Part shown: piece after piece, positions 53,039 through 63,985 of the stretch | Numbering within the stretch: position 1 is the stretch's first letter | How the letters are laid out: every line of letters begins with the position of its first letter | From: Dendrolimus kikuchii | Lineage: Eukaryota; Arthropoda; Insecta; Lepidoptera; Lasiocampidae | DNA length: 64,000 nucleotides | Direction of reading: 5' to 3' | Assembly: GCA_019925095.2 (NCBI GenBank) | Contig: CM034407.1 | Location: forward strand, 18,978,710-19,042,709 | Notes under the pieces: generated by a model | Database searches by the model: none | Told to the model about the DNA's origin: nothing | What the model saw: the letters and a program-made list of their open reading frames with translations, nothing else | Made by a program: the position numbers and the translations under genes

Positions 53039-53814
53039 GGTTATGGGTAAGGTAAGGGTATGGTGGTATTAAGGTTACAGGTTATGGTGTTTGAAAGAGA
53101 AGAAACCAGAACTAATGCAAGGATAATGGTCGATGATGTTATGCTAGAGCAAGTGAATGATTTTGTATATCTTGGATGTGCTTTTAGCAGGGATGGAAGG
53201 TACACCGCTGATATAGAAAGAAGAGTGAATTTGGGGAATAGTGTGAATGGAGCGTTAGGTAAACTTCTAGGCGCTAAGAACCTCAGCCAGAAGGCCCAGC
53301 TCGCCATACACAACGCGGTGCTGGTACCTACGCTCACGTATGGAGGCGAGAGTTGGGTATGGAAGAGAGAGCATAAAAGTAGAGTAAACGCAGTCGAGAT
53401 GCGAGCACTGCGCAAAATCTGCGGAGTGACGCTCTCGGACCGCGTTCGTAATACCGAAGTAAGAAAGAGAGTTGGTCTGAAAAAGAGTGTCGGGGTGAAG
53501 GTAACGAAAGGAATGCTCCGGTGGTTCGGCCATGTAGAAAGAATGCATGATGAAAGAATGACTAAACAGATATACAATACAAAAGTGGATGGATGCAGAA
53601 GTCGTGGAAGGCAACGACACACCTTCCATGATCAAATTGATCGTGTACTAGCAGAAGGTGATGTCAGGAGCCTTAAGAACAGACGAGCTTGCATGACAAG
53701 AGTTATGAATGTCAAAGAGGCAAGCAAGTGAGGTGTGTAAGAATAAGCCTAAATGGCACTCTGTTGTTCGTGCCTACCCCGCAAGGGAACTGGCGTGAAG
53801 TTATGTATGTATGT
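53039..53814 (+). pseudogene. RTE-A LINE copy 12, longest, frameshifted
   Basis: TSD 'agttattattaa' (53027-53038 and 53815-53826). ORF 53060-53731 (223 residues): VMVFEREETRTNARIMVDD, VNDFVYLGCAFSRDGRYTAD, IERRVNLGNSVNGALGKL, GAKNLSQKAQLAIHNAVL, WKREHKSRVNAVEMRALRK, then MLRWFGHVERMHDERMTK and GRPRHTF-type (here GRQRHTF). A 4 bp duplication 'caag' near 53725 shifts the frame just before SEVCKN. RT catalytic motifs lie further upstream and are absent. Confidence 0.9.
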
Positions 53815-53826
53815 AGTTATTATTAA

Positions 53827-54365
53827 AACACAAAAACTTTTTGCTAAATATTCAATATCATACAACTATTGTTGTTTTTAAAACTAATATTAATAAAGAG
53901 TCCCTACCTACCAGGATAACAAAAGCATTATTTCGTAATAACTCTCTTAAATCCTACAAATCACATGGGATGCGCCCCCCTACGCATCTCTTTACTATAC
54001 GTAAGTTATGCGATCCTAGTACTTATTGCTGGTGAAATAGAGGTCTGTATACATGTAAACACTGTGACTGTCCGTTGTTTGCTTGCAAATAAATACTACT
54101 TACACCCTTGTTTCAATTTTCCAGATCACCGGTCCCTGTCAGACCGAGATTGGAAGTTAATACGTTTTTGTATAACCATTGCAGATGTTTTGCAAAATGT
54201 TAATTTCATTCAATAGAACGAATGATTCATTGGATTAGAGGAGCAGAAGACTCCTGGTGCAAATAATGTGAAATTCTAAAAGGTTTATTGTAATAGTTTC
54301 ATATGTGATCAATCTAAATTTTTTCACCTTGATGGCTAATGTCTTGCTGTGATCTTAAAATAATA
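53827..54365. other. Unassigned; two overlapping ORFs
   Basis: ORFs at 53841-54035 and 53965-54216 have no recognisable family. A 'ttttccag' just before 54123 looks like a 3' splice site, so a single exon ending at 54214-54216 cannot be excluded, but nothing else supports a gene. Confidence 0.25.
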
Positions 54366-54369
54366 ATAC

Positions 54370-54882
54370 TGTTACATACCGACAAAGAAACGCGCACACC
54401 TGCCGGTCATAAAAGCGCGGTTTATTGCCTTCCCGCATTTAGGAATCCTTTTGTTTACTTTGTGTTTATAATTTGTTATTAAGAAAAACATGCTATTGTT
54501 ATTCTACTTGTTTTATGGCCGTCATTAGTGTCGAATTAATCCATATTGTTATTGTTTTCAACTTTGTTGGCAGTTCACAAGTGTGCAACTTACATTTTCT
54601 TGGAAGAAACCAGCCTACGAGCTTCCATTGTGTATTGTACAGTTTACTATAAAACAATGCCCGAACGGAGGGAGGGGGCAGTCGAGCGACGATTACGATA
54701 CAAGTAAGACGTACATTCGACAAGCGATATAGTGACGGACTTTGCGCGTGTTATTGAATCGTGCCGTTTTGTACTAGTAGTGTCTAGTTATGTTTGTACC
54801 TATGTTATGCGTGTTTGTATAGTTCTAATAAATTCTATAGTAATTCCAACGGCATTTTAATTCGAGTCCCACACTCATAACA
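54370..54882 (+). repeat. LTR-K solo LTR, copy 3 (513 bp)
   Basis: TGTTAC to ATAACA, flanked by 'atac' (54366-54369 and 54883-54886). Matches copies 1 and 2 and has an extra ~40 bp near 54530-54580. TATA-like and 'ctaataaattct' present. Confidence 0.8.
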
Positions 54883-54886
54883 ATAC

Positions 54887-56355
54887 TTTCAAAGAAGAAA
54901 ATAAGTTTCAACACTTGTCTTGTAACAGACGTGTTTATTTATTATTAAATTATTTACAGCCCATTAATAAGAAACAGTTTAAAGAAATGTTCACTATATT
55001 CAATATATTTGCGGCTTTTGGGGGTCATGACCCTAGGACCATGGACCTAAGGCGCACAAGCTCTATCGAGACAGCTAAATGTCTGTTAAGGAGCTCTTTC
55101 ACAGTACTACATTGCAGTCCTCCTAGCAGTCCGCCTCGCAATGCAGGACCGTGAATGTTGTTGCAGCCTTCCTTACGTCCGGCAACACCGAGCAGAATGC
55201 CTCTCGACTCCTGCAAGCTCCGCCCACTGCGCGACTGCATGCAGGATCGTGTATGGGCCCCTTAAGACGTCTCACGCGACCAAAAGGCTGGTCTCTACCT
55301 ATACAACGAGGGCATGCGGTCAGTCTTGGGAACGTTCCCCACTGACATCGGCTGGTACTCGATTTTCGAAGTTAATTTTAATTTTTGTAGTTTATTTACA
55401 CGAGAATGTGGAACAGATTTTTAGGTTCTCGTTTCGCGAGATTGTGGACCGCCCAATAAATTTTAATTGCGAAATTACAAAAACAAATGGAACTCTTCAA
55501 TATGCGTACATTTGTAAATGTCTAATAATTGAAAAAATATAATATTACTTATAAACAAAGAAAACACGTATATTATTTAAATTTATGCAAAATTCACAAA
55601 TATCATATTACTAGATACTGTTAAAAATTGTTAATTAAATAATTGTCTTAGAAATAACATCAATTTTATTCTTTGGAGCGAAAATTAATGGTCAGTTTTT
55701 AATTCAGAGTCATTTGTAAAGAGAGAAAACTTATATTCAAAACATGTATTTTAAAGTTCTATCAGTAGTAGAAATGAAATAAATAGTTGAAAGGAAATGT
55801 AAAACCTTGAAACATGTACTGACTTAATGCAAAAATTCTGATTACAGAATACATATATTATAGCCAAAGAATATAGCTTACAGTCGAATGAACTGCGGGA
55901 CCTTTTACTTGATCAAAGTGTAGGACTTTTTATTGTCTCACAAAACCTCGAAGCCAGTGTTACAGTTATTTAGTAGCATAGTTGTTCTTGTCATGTTTCT
56001 TTTTAAAGTTAATAATTAATTTTGTTATGTACCCTGTTAGTTCTAAACGATACAATCGGCCATTGCCTTAATTGAATAATAATGTTATATGTTTATTTAT
56101 TCGGTGATTAGCGCCTGTTTTGTAAAGAGTAGTTAGTTGTCTCTAATTTACCATAATTTTATGTAACAATATTATCTCTAATATGATGAGGTAATTGTAT
56201 AGATTATATTCAAAATCTCTCAATTGTATATAGACGGTATTCATTACATCTTATTTTTATATTGGCAGACGCGATAGATTTTTACTGTGTTCGGTTTTAT
56301 TTTATTACATGTAAAACTTTAAGTATAATATCTTGTATAAAATATTCTCTCGAAT
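54887..56355. other. Unassigned; GC-rich part 55010-55360
   Basis: Nearly 1.5 kb without a recognised gene. The GC-rich section has ORFs on both strands (55025-55542) but no family motif; it could be an old element or an exon remnant. Confidence 0.35.
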
Positions 56356-56370
56356 TACCAAACAATAATG

Positions 56371-56822
56371 AAAGAGAGAGCATGAAAGTAGAGTAAACGC
56401 GGTTGAGATGCGAGCACTGCGCAAAATCTGCGGAGTGACGCTCGCGGACCGCGTTCGTAATACCGAAGTAAGAAAGAGAGTTGGTCTGAAAGAGAGTGTC
56501 GGGGTGAAGGTAAGGAAAGGAATGCTCCGGTGGTTCGGGCATGTGGAAAGAATGCATGATGAAAGAATGACTAAACAGATATACAATGCAAAAGTGGATG
56601 GATGCAGAAGTCGTGGAAGGCCACGACACACCTTCCATGATCAAATTGATCGTGTACTAGCGGAGGGTGATGTCAGGAGCCTTAAGAACAGACGAGTGTG
56701 CATGACAAGAGTTATGAATGTCAAAGAAGCAAGTGAGGTGTGTAAGAATGGGCCTAAATGGCGCTCTGTTGTTCGTGCCTACCCCGCAAGGGAGCTGGCG
56801 TGAAGTTATGTATGTATGTATG
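56371..56822 (+). mobile_element. RTE-A LINE copy 13, open frame
   Basis: ORF 56408-56803: MRALRKICGVTLADRVRNTE, VGLKESVGVKVRKGMLRWFG, HVERM... to AYPARELA. TSD 'taccaaacaataatg', 15 bp (56356-56370 and 56823-56837). Subtype KNGPKWRSVV, shared with copies 14 and 15. Confidence 0.9.
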
Positions 56823-57114
56823 TACCAAACAATAATGTATTAAATTCTTGTCATGCATTACCCTTTAATTAAAATAGTTTATTAACGGCTTCAATCCGCT
56901 ATTGGTTGTGCCAATTTGCTAAGTTTTTATACTGTGAAATTGTTAGGATGGTGAGGTGTTCTAAAATGCTTGTAGAGTATGAAAAGTCAGTATATAATAT
57001 ATGTTAAAACCGTAAGGTTCTCTGATTATAAAGTATTGTGACCAGTTGCTGTTCTTTTACTACCAACCGTTCTGAGTTGTTGCAAGTATTACACTAGGCA
57101 GCTTCCGGGTAGAT

Positions 57115-57416
57115 ACATACATACATACATACATAACTTCACGCCAGTTCCCTTGCGGGGTAGGCACGAACAACAGAGCGCCATTTAGGCCCATTCTTAC
57201 ACATCTCACTTGCTTCTTTGACATTCATAACTCTTGTCATGCACACTCGTCTGTTCTTAAGGCTCCTGACATCACCCTCCGCTAGTACACGATCAATTTG
57301 ATCATGGAAGGTGTGTCGTGGCCTTCCACGACTTCTGCATCCATCCACTTTTGCATTGTATATCTGTTTAGTCATTCTTTCATCATGCATTCTTTCCACA
57401 TGCCCGAACCACCGGA
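57115..57416 (-). mobile_element. RTE-A LINE copy 14
   Basis: MERMHDERM to AYPARELA, same KNGPKWRSVV subtype as copy 13, 290 bp away in opposite orientation. Flanks 'gtagat' on both sides (57109-57114 and 57417-57422), a weak TSD. Confidence 0.85.
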
Positions 57417-57422
57417 GTAGAT

Positions 57423-57848
57423 GTTGTACAAATATATGAAGTCAACCACTTATGACGTCTCATGTCTTTAGTGAGTCGATTGAAGTATTCATTCTTGCTT
57501 GAGCCATAATTAAAATTACACTTGCACACAAAAAGAGGGTTCTCTAGTTTTGACCAGACCCATTCATTCTTATGCATTTCGATGCGCTGAATCAGAATCT
57601 GGGGTCAGTTTGGTCCAAACACCCTCAAAATTTGAAGGGTGTATAGGCCAAAATACTGAGTCTGGGGTCAGTTGTTATTATGGGGCTGGTGTTATTTTCA
57701 TTGCGATGTATTAAAAGATAGATAACAGCACAGATAGACCCCAGAGGGCCTAAAGCGGCTGCTTTTGCAGTTTCGTATGACGAACATCCAAATTATTTCA
57801 TACTTGATTGCAGTGATTTGGAATTTTATAGCTATATAAACTTTTAAA
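57423..57848. other. Unassigned; short direct repeat
   Basis: 'tctggggtcagtt' occurs at 57597 and 57662. No gene. Confidence 0.4.
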
Positions 57849-57861
57849 TAATTTAATTTTT

Positions 57862-58510
57862 TTAAGTTTTCGCGACTTGTATACATAATAAAACTACGTT
57901 TTAACGGTTTTAAGCGCGGTAATTTTACCACAAATCCTCGCGAAAGAGAATCGTTTTATACCTAGAATGATGCGTGAGGCTATTGAAATCAAAAAACACC
58001 CAAATTTCAATAGAGAAGATGGTTGGCAAATACCACCTGTTTGGGATCCAATTATCAAAACTATTAAGACCCAAACCCAGCAAAAACCAGCTGCCAGACC
58101 TCAAGACACTGTGAGCTCTTTCTGCGTACAACGGAATACAAACCAACTTGACTGATAATTACTTTTATTTTTCCTTCCACCCATTTTAATATTATATAAA
58201 ATTATTAGAGCTAGGCGTGTTTGCTGAAATGTTTCTTGCGCCGCTTCTTCTCTTCAAGCCATAACATGTTGCGAAGCTGTAGTAAATTAGATTAGGCTCC
58301 CATAGAGTAAATAATAACCATAAACAAAATTAAAATTAAATAATTAAAATTAATAAGTTGGCGGTAGGCTAAATAAAACTTTAACAATACTCGTTGACAC
58401 TTGACATCTTTGTCTTCCGTGATCACGGCCACTGAAAAGTGGCCGAAACGTCGGAAAAACCAAAATCAAATAAAATTACCGCGCTTAAAACCGTTAAAAC
58501 GTAGTTTTAT
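57862..58510 (+). mobile_element. PLE copy 2, with inverted terminal repeats
   Basis: Whole unit bounded by a 13 bp TSD 'taatttaattttt' (57849-57861 and 58511-58523). The left ~65 bp is a terminal repeat in inverted orientation ('ttttcgcgacttgtatacat', 'gcgcggtaatttta'); then a PLE body from KENRFIPRMMREAIEIKKHP to the stop at 58153-58155; then the 3' UTR with X4 module; then the right repeat with the hammerhead-like motif at 58414-58455. Protein is only the last ~75 residues. Confidence 0.9.
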
Positions 58511-58523
58511 TAATTTAATTTTT

Positions 58524-59474
58524 GTTTCTGATTTTGTGAATTTGGATTTTAGAAGAAGTATTTGACATTTAATTTTCAATTCATGCCTTTGTATCCAACG
58601 GGGCAATACAGCCAGCTTTCTACGTACACTGAAGTCCTGCGACAGTGGTCTGGTGGGGCTGGACGGATTTGAATTTAAATTTCTTAATTTTTCTATTGTA
58701 TATAGAGGTAATTAGTAAGTTTTTTTTTGAACTTTGTATTTTATTATCAAATAATTTTTAAGATAAGTTCAGTTACAATTTAGTTTATTGAATATTTCTA
58801 AGTAAAAATATCTTTGTAATATTTTACATATATAACAGGGCCGCAGAAATCCAAGAATGTAAGCAACACCGCGCTCCTTATCTGAAAGTAATATTATCAC
58901 TTACGCTGCCTCTCAGTTATCTGGGATCTAAGTGAAACCCCATACGAGCGTGTTCGTTATCTCCGATCGGGGCCAACCCGGATTCCGAAAATGTAACTTA
59001 CACGTGAGTTGTGCTCGCCTGGTGGGGGCTCGAATTACACAAATTGCTTACCTGCAAAGATACAAAAATATTTTAGTTATTTATTTATATTGCAATACAA
59101 ATTACATGTAGGCAGTCATAGATAATATACTAGTCAGGCAGCTTTAGTGCAGCACCTTTTGACTACATTTTTTGGCGATACTATTTTTTCCTCAAATTAT
59201 TAACAAATAAATGTAACAATTTCGACAAAAGACGTCTCATGGAAAATTAAGGAAGTAAAAGCGGAAGCTCCGCTATTTGATATAATTTTGTTCGTAAAGT
59301 AGCCAGGAAATTTTATAGCTTTAATTATGGAATATTTTGTATTTATTACACCAAGATCGATTTACGAAATAGGAAATAATTACTCTGGTAGCTACGGCGA
59401 TTGCAGCGCCGCGTCTGTGGGACTTCTTTTGTGGCGCGGACTCTAGTTACAAGGTCTGTTGACGGGAAAGTCTG
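58524..59474. other. Unassigned; GC-rich part 58830-59045
   Basis: No gene recognised. 58830-59045 ('gtgggggctcgaattac') could be LTR/primer-region debris but has no clear repeat partner. Confidence 0.35.
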
Positions 59475-59790
59475 TTGAAAGGAGATTCTGTGCTGTGCAG
59501 TTTTATTTTCTAAAAATGTGTAAAATTACTCTAAAATGAACAATAGTTGTAGGATATTGATAGTTTTTGAGTTGTAATTATGTGTTTTGTGAGAAATGTC
59601 AACTGTATAGTCAAATGTGATCTTTTGAGTTATCACAAGAACTCCGTTGGATGGCACTAGCTGATTACCTACAATTCAGCTGTGCTACACATAGGCTTAA
59701 GAAAATGAAGAAACTATATTGTAAACTAAGATCTGGCTTAAAGGCCTAGCTGCCAAGGCATAAACTTAAATAAAAATAATAAATAAGGTC
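59475..59790 (+). repeat. Unclassified repeat U (copy 2)
   Basis: Inverse of 47637-47948. Ends with 'ggcctagctgcc' and 'ttaaataaaaataat'. Confidence 0.65.
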
Positions 59791-60189
59791 CGTTAACGTT
59801 GACGAAATGAGAAATATTTATTTTTAGAAAGTTTGTAAAAGGGGACACAAATTTTTATTCAGTAGAGTTGTCTGTCTATGCGAATCGATTTACAATAAAT
59901 ATTATTATTACAATATACTTGATATTCGGTTTAATCAGATTGACTCGTGTAGGTGAACTTCAGATTCGTAGGTATCCTTCGGAAGCAATCCAATTTCTGA
60001 GGTGAAAGCCATCCTATTTTCATCTCTTTTATCCTAAGTACGTATTATATACCAAAATTCATTATCATCGAACCATTGTGAAAGCCGTGAGGGATAAACA
60101 TTGAAACAAAGTAATTTTTTCATCTACCGTTTTGTTTCGTATCTAAATTAGTGAACTACGGACCGTAACTCGAAATACATCGTATTAAT
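59791..60189. other. Unassigned
   Basis: No gene or element recognised. Confidence 0.4.
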
Positions 60190-60429
60190 GTTTATAATCG
60201 GCTGACAAACACACATATTGTATATCCCCAAATTAAGCAAGTTACGCTTGTGTTATGGGTAATATACAACGGACTACTCTGGGGCCGATCCCAGACACCC
60301 AGACCATAGTAAATAACGATGAAAATACGTTTCCGAAATTTACTATACCAGGAATCGAACCCGGAACCTCTGCGTTGCAGTGAGGTACGCCGGCAAAGGC
60401 TTAGCCCGCTCGCTCAACCACAGAGGCCG
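60190..60429 (-). mobile_element. SINE-C, full length (copy 2)
   Basis: Reverse complement of 10013-10250. Intact B box and near-intact A box (TGGTTGAGCGA) on the minus strand. The 3' tail side is AT-rich. Confidence 0.85.
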
Positions 60430-60451
60430 TCAATGTAATGTGTATACGACA

Positions 60452-60587
60452 CTAGGAAATGTTCGCGACTTCGTCCCCGCTCGACTTGAAATTCCCGGGA
60501 CAAATATCGCAGTATTTAAAAAAAAATATAAGCTATCATTTTAGTGGAAACTGTGTCGGAATAAGCTAATTTGTATGCAATTTATCT
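60452..60587 (-). mobile_element. Helitron-like 3' end
   Basis: CTAG at 60455-60452 next to A; 'gcgacttcgtccccgctcg' subterminal. Cut short by the family B copy at 60588. Confidence 0.55.
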
Positions 60588-60877
60588 GTGGAGGAACGGA
60601 GAAAGAGTACAATTTCCTGCGGCCGAGCGGCCTGTCGTAAGAGGCGACTTAACAACCCACAGCCAGGTGGTAGGGCATTTGCCCGACTGGAGCTTACCTT
60701 ACCACCCCTGGTCTAAAGTATGTCGCCATAACAACCTTGAGTTGTGTTCCGGCATTAGTGACCAGGTTCCAGTCTCCCTTAAGAGAGCAGCAGCGCATTT
60801 GTAGCACCTTCACTGTTGCAAATGTCCATAGGCGATGGTAACCGCTTTCCATCAAGTGGGCCGTCTGCCTGTCTACC
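60588..60877 (+). mobile_element. Family B, nearly full length, tail lost
   Basis: 'ggaggaacggagaaagagta' to 'gccgtctgcctgtctacctg'. The A-rich tail is missing; the next Helitron-like piece begins directly. Confidence 0.8.
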
Positions 60878-61205
60878 TGAAAAACTTTAAATCGAACCGA
60901 AAATCCCGAGGGAGTCTCAGGATAAAAATCACGCATTTTATTACATAAAATTTGCTATAGACCAGTGAAAAAATTACATTGGAATTCGATTGATTTTTTT
61001 TATATCTGGCTATTTCAAATCGATCCCAAAAAAAATCCGCGGGATTCTTAGGATAAAAAGTAGCGCAGATTTTAAGTCTAAGAATTTTCTCTCGATCAGC
61101 GAAAACCGCATCGAAATCGGCGCCGTAGTTTTTCCGTGAATCCCAAACAAACAGACAGTTTTCGTTTTCTCCAACGTTTATACTCGTATAGTGTATTCCA
61201 GTTGT
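60878..61205 (-). repeat. Helitron-like fragment, two related halves
   Basis: 'aaatcgaaccgaaaatcccg' (60892-60915) and 'aatcgatcccaaaaaaaatc' (61018-61040) begin two similar halves with 'aggataaaaa' in each, so two diverged copies in tandem or a duplication. Confidence 0.45.
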
Positions 61206-61288
61206 TTTTTTATAGCTTATTGAATTTAATGCCGTGTCTCCACATTGGTACAAACACGGCATTTTTGGAATTTTATAATAATGAATAG

Positions 61289-61755
61289 GTGATGCTGTGT
61301 GTATGGTGGGATTGGAAGGGCATTATTCATTATGAGCTGTTACCGCCAGGTAGGACCATCGCTTCTGAACTGTACTGCGAACAACCGATGAGATTAAAGC
61401 GAAAAGTTGAGAGAAAGCGGCCGGAATTAATCAACAGAAGGAGTGTGGTTTTTCACCACGATAACGCTAGACCTCACACATCTTTAGCCACTCAGCAAAA
61501 ATTACGAGAGTTTGGCTGGTAGGTGCTAATGCATCCGCCGTATAGTCCTGAGCTTGCACTTTCATATTTTCACCTGTTTCGGTCTCTGCAGAATTCCTTA
61601 GGCAGTGTCAGGTTAACATCACGAGAGGACTGCCAAAACCACTTGTCGCAGTTTTTTGATCAGAAGCCCCAAAATTTTTATAGCAATGGGATCACGTCCC
61701 TACCTACAAGATGGCAAAAAGTTATCCAACAAAATGGCACCTACATACTTTAGTC
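61289..61755 (+). pseudogene. mariner transposase C-terminal pseudogene
   Basis: Encodes VWWDWKGIIHYELLPPG, YCEQPMRLKRKVERKRPEL, VVFHHDNARPHTSLATQQKL, then a TAG at 61520-61522, then VLMHPPYSPELALSY and the C-terminal WQKVIQQNGTYIL and stop. HDNARPH holds the second catalytic Asp of the mariner DD34D triad. The third Asp should lie in 'SPDLAPSDY'; here the region reads SPELALSYF, so it is lost. The first Asp region (N-terminal half) is absent. Dead. No terminal inverted repeats were recognised. Confidence 0.85.
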
Positions 61756-61910
61756 AAATGTTAATAAACTTTATAAAAAAAAACCCTTCGAATTTTTATA
61801 TAAAATGCTAAGAAACTTTTTCCCCAACCTAATATTATGTATAGATAGACATTACATAGTTAGTTAAGATAATGATCAACAAATCTGGATATACAATAAA
61901 CAATATTTTT

Positions 61911-62426
61911 TTAGATATAGAAAGAAGAGTGAATTTGGGGAATAGTTTGAATGGAGCGTTAGGTAAACTTCTAGGCGCTAAGACACAACGCGGTGCTGGT
62001 GCCTACGCTCACGTATGGAAGCGAGCATGTGGAAAGAATGCATGATGAAAGAATGACTAAACAGATATACAATGCAAAAGTGGATGGATGCAGAAGTCGT
62101 GGAAGGCCACGACACACCTTCCATGATCAAGAAAGAAGTGGAAAGTGGAAAGAATGCATGATGAAAGAATGACTAAACAGATATACAATGCAAAAGTGGA
62201 TGGATGCAGAAGTCGTGGAAGGCCACGACACACCTTCCATGATCAAATTGATCGTGTACTAGCGGAGGGTGATGTCAGGAGCCTTAAGAACAGACGAGCG
62301 TGCATGACAAGAGTTATGAATGTCAAAGAAGCAAGTGAGGTGTGTAAGAATGGGCCTAAATGGCGCTCTGTTGTTCGTGCCTACCCCGCAAGGGAACTGG
62401 CGTGAAGTTATGTATGTATGTATGTA
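61911..62426 (+). mobile_element. RTE-A LINE copy 15, rearranged
   Basis: Starts DIERRVNLGNSLNGALGKLL, then two deletions (around 61980 and 62028), then the MHDERMTKQIYNAKVDGC segment twice (62038-62130 and 62153-62240), then the normal end AYPARELA and tail. The second ORF (62145-62405) is open. Flanks 'aatatttttttag'/'aatacttttttaa' may be an imperfect TSD. Confidence 0.85.
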
Positions 62427-62964
62427 ATACTTTTTTAATCTGTTTTCAAATTATAACACCTACCTACATATACGTACTAGGCTTTCACAACTTTAAGTAG
62501 TAAATAATTAATTTCGCTATCGCACTAACAACTGTTTAACGACTAGTCTCATCAAGCCAACCACTGACTTGACGCTCGTAGCCGGGTAGTTTAGATATAA
62601 AACCGCTCATAAAACTTGTGTCGTGGGGTTTATGGTGGTCAGTCTATAGATAAAGAACTCCAATTAAAATAATTAACATGTTTGTTAAGCCTGCTATAAG
62701 AACAGATAGCGGAGTGCCGTTCAAACGAGGTGGCATCTCGACTAGATTGTATATATGTTAAGATAACTGAATGGTTTGAACCGTTTCGTAGATTTTAAAC
62801 GATGTATCTCTAGCGTTAGATGTTAAGTTAAAGTTTACTATCTGCGTACATTTTTAAAGGGAATAACATTTTTATCTCAATACAGAATCAATTTTCTTGG
62901 TACATATGTACTTAATTTCCTAAGTCTTAACTTATCACACTTGTATTTCAAGTTATTTGATATT
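62427..62964. other. Unassigned
   Basis: No gene or element recognised. Confidence 0.4.
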
Positions 62965-63030
62965 ACTCATTTAATAAAACTACGTTTTAACGGTTTTAAG
63001 CGCGGTAATGTATTTGATTTTTTTATTATT
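62965..63030 (-). repeat. PLE terminal repeat fragment
   Basis: 'aaaactacgttttaacggtt' and 'aagcgcggtaatgt' then 'tttgatttttt', the outer end of the PLE repeat in minus orientation. The hammerhead part is missing. Confidence 0.6.
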
Positions 63031-63039
63031 TCGAATACT

Positions 63040-63519
63040 CTCAATACTCACTGACATTTCTAAAATTATTATCGATAAATAAATTCAATAGGTGCATGAT
63101 AATTCATAAAAACATTTTGAAGTCGGTGCGAAGTAAAATGTACTAATTACTATATTTTGCAAATTTGTTGTTTTTTTATGTTTTATTTGGCATCGACTTC
63201 AAAGAATATAGATATTTTTTTGCTTTTTAGTTACTTTTGACGTGGGTTAAAATTAAAAAAATATGTTTTTTACTTTTTAATTTGGCAAATACTTGAATAG
63301 CTTTAGAAAAACAAAAAATGTGAAACACGTGCGTGCCTATAATATTCGAGGATTGCTCTCGATTTGCCTGGGATCCCCATTCATCAGATCCTGACTTGGC
63401 GTCGATAGGACCAACTCAGGAATATACTCTTTCGAAAAAAATTATTGAAAATCGGTCGACAATTGACGGAGAAATCGCGAAACAAACATACAATCGAATC
63501 AAGAACCTCCTGCTTTTAA
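63040..63519. repeat. Unclassified repeat X3 (copy 2) and associated block
   Basis: 'gaagtcggtgcgaag' (63120) and 'ggcatcgacttcaa' (63190) bracket a middle like 21196-21270. The following block ('ggattgctctcgatttgcc', 'gggatccccattcatcagat', 63345-63390) is a common lepidopteran repeat segment. The 119-residue ORF 63333-63692 spans this and the next module and is not a gene. Confidence 0.5.
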
Positions 63520-63692
63520 ATTCAAATTCAAAAGTTTTTATTCAAAATAAGTTCCGCTGCAGAACACTTTTTGAAGGTCATAGATATAGGTTAAAATTTA
63601 ATTTTATTTCCTATTCTATGTGCATCGCTTCGCAACGTGTTATTGCTGTTAAGGAGAAGAAGCGACAAGAAACTCCCCAGCAACACGTCTAG
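63520..63692 (-). repeat. X4 module, antisense
   Basis: 'aagttccgctgcagaacac' and 'aagaagcgacaagaaactcc' match the reverse complement of the 47026 and PLE 3' UTR modules. Confidence 0.55.
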
Positions 63693-63708
63693 CTAAAATT
63701 TTTATTAT

Positions 63709-63846
63709 CGTCTAAGAACAGACGAGCGTGCATGACAAGAGTTATGAATGTCAAAGAAGCAAGTGAGGCGTGTAAGAATAAGCCTGAATGGCGCTCTGTT
63801 GTTCGTGCCTACCCCGCTAGGGAACTGGCGTGAAGTTATGTATGTA
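63709..63846 (+). mobile_element. RTE-A LINE copy 16, short
   Basis: From KNRRACMTRVMNVKEASE to AYPARELA stop, with a short 'atgtatgtaa' tail. One change near SEVC (GTGAGGCGTG). Confidence 0.8.
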
Positions 63847-63904
63847 ATAATTTTATATGTAAACAACTTAACTAAATACTTAAAAATAAACTAAATTATT
63901 ATAA

Positions 63905-63985
63905 AGAATGTAACAAAGAGGGAAGCGTGCCCAGAAGGCTGGCTGCATTGCCACGCTGTATGGCAAGACTGCTAAAAATTGTTTT
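63905..63985 (-). pseudogene. LINE-R C-terminal fragment (copy 3)
   Basis: Minus strand reads LAIQRGNAASLLGTLPL, the end of the LINE-R protein (compare AIQRGNVASLL at ~23535). The window ends 55 bp later. Confidence 0.55.

Noticed and set aside
53041..53622. 193-residue minus ORF opposite RTE-A
   Set aside because: Antisense shadow of the RTE-A coding frame; similar shadows occur at every RTE-A copy.
53965..54216. Possible terminal exon of a host gene
   Set aside because: A 'ttttccag' precedes part of it, but no conserved domain, upstream exon or poly(A) signal context supports it.
58830..59045. LTR retrotransposon primer-binding region
   Set aside because: 'gtgggggctcgaatt' only loosely resembles one; no LTR end precedes it.
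63333..63692. 119-residue plus ORF
   Set aside because: Spans two unrelated repeat modules (X3 block and antisense X4).
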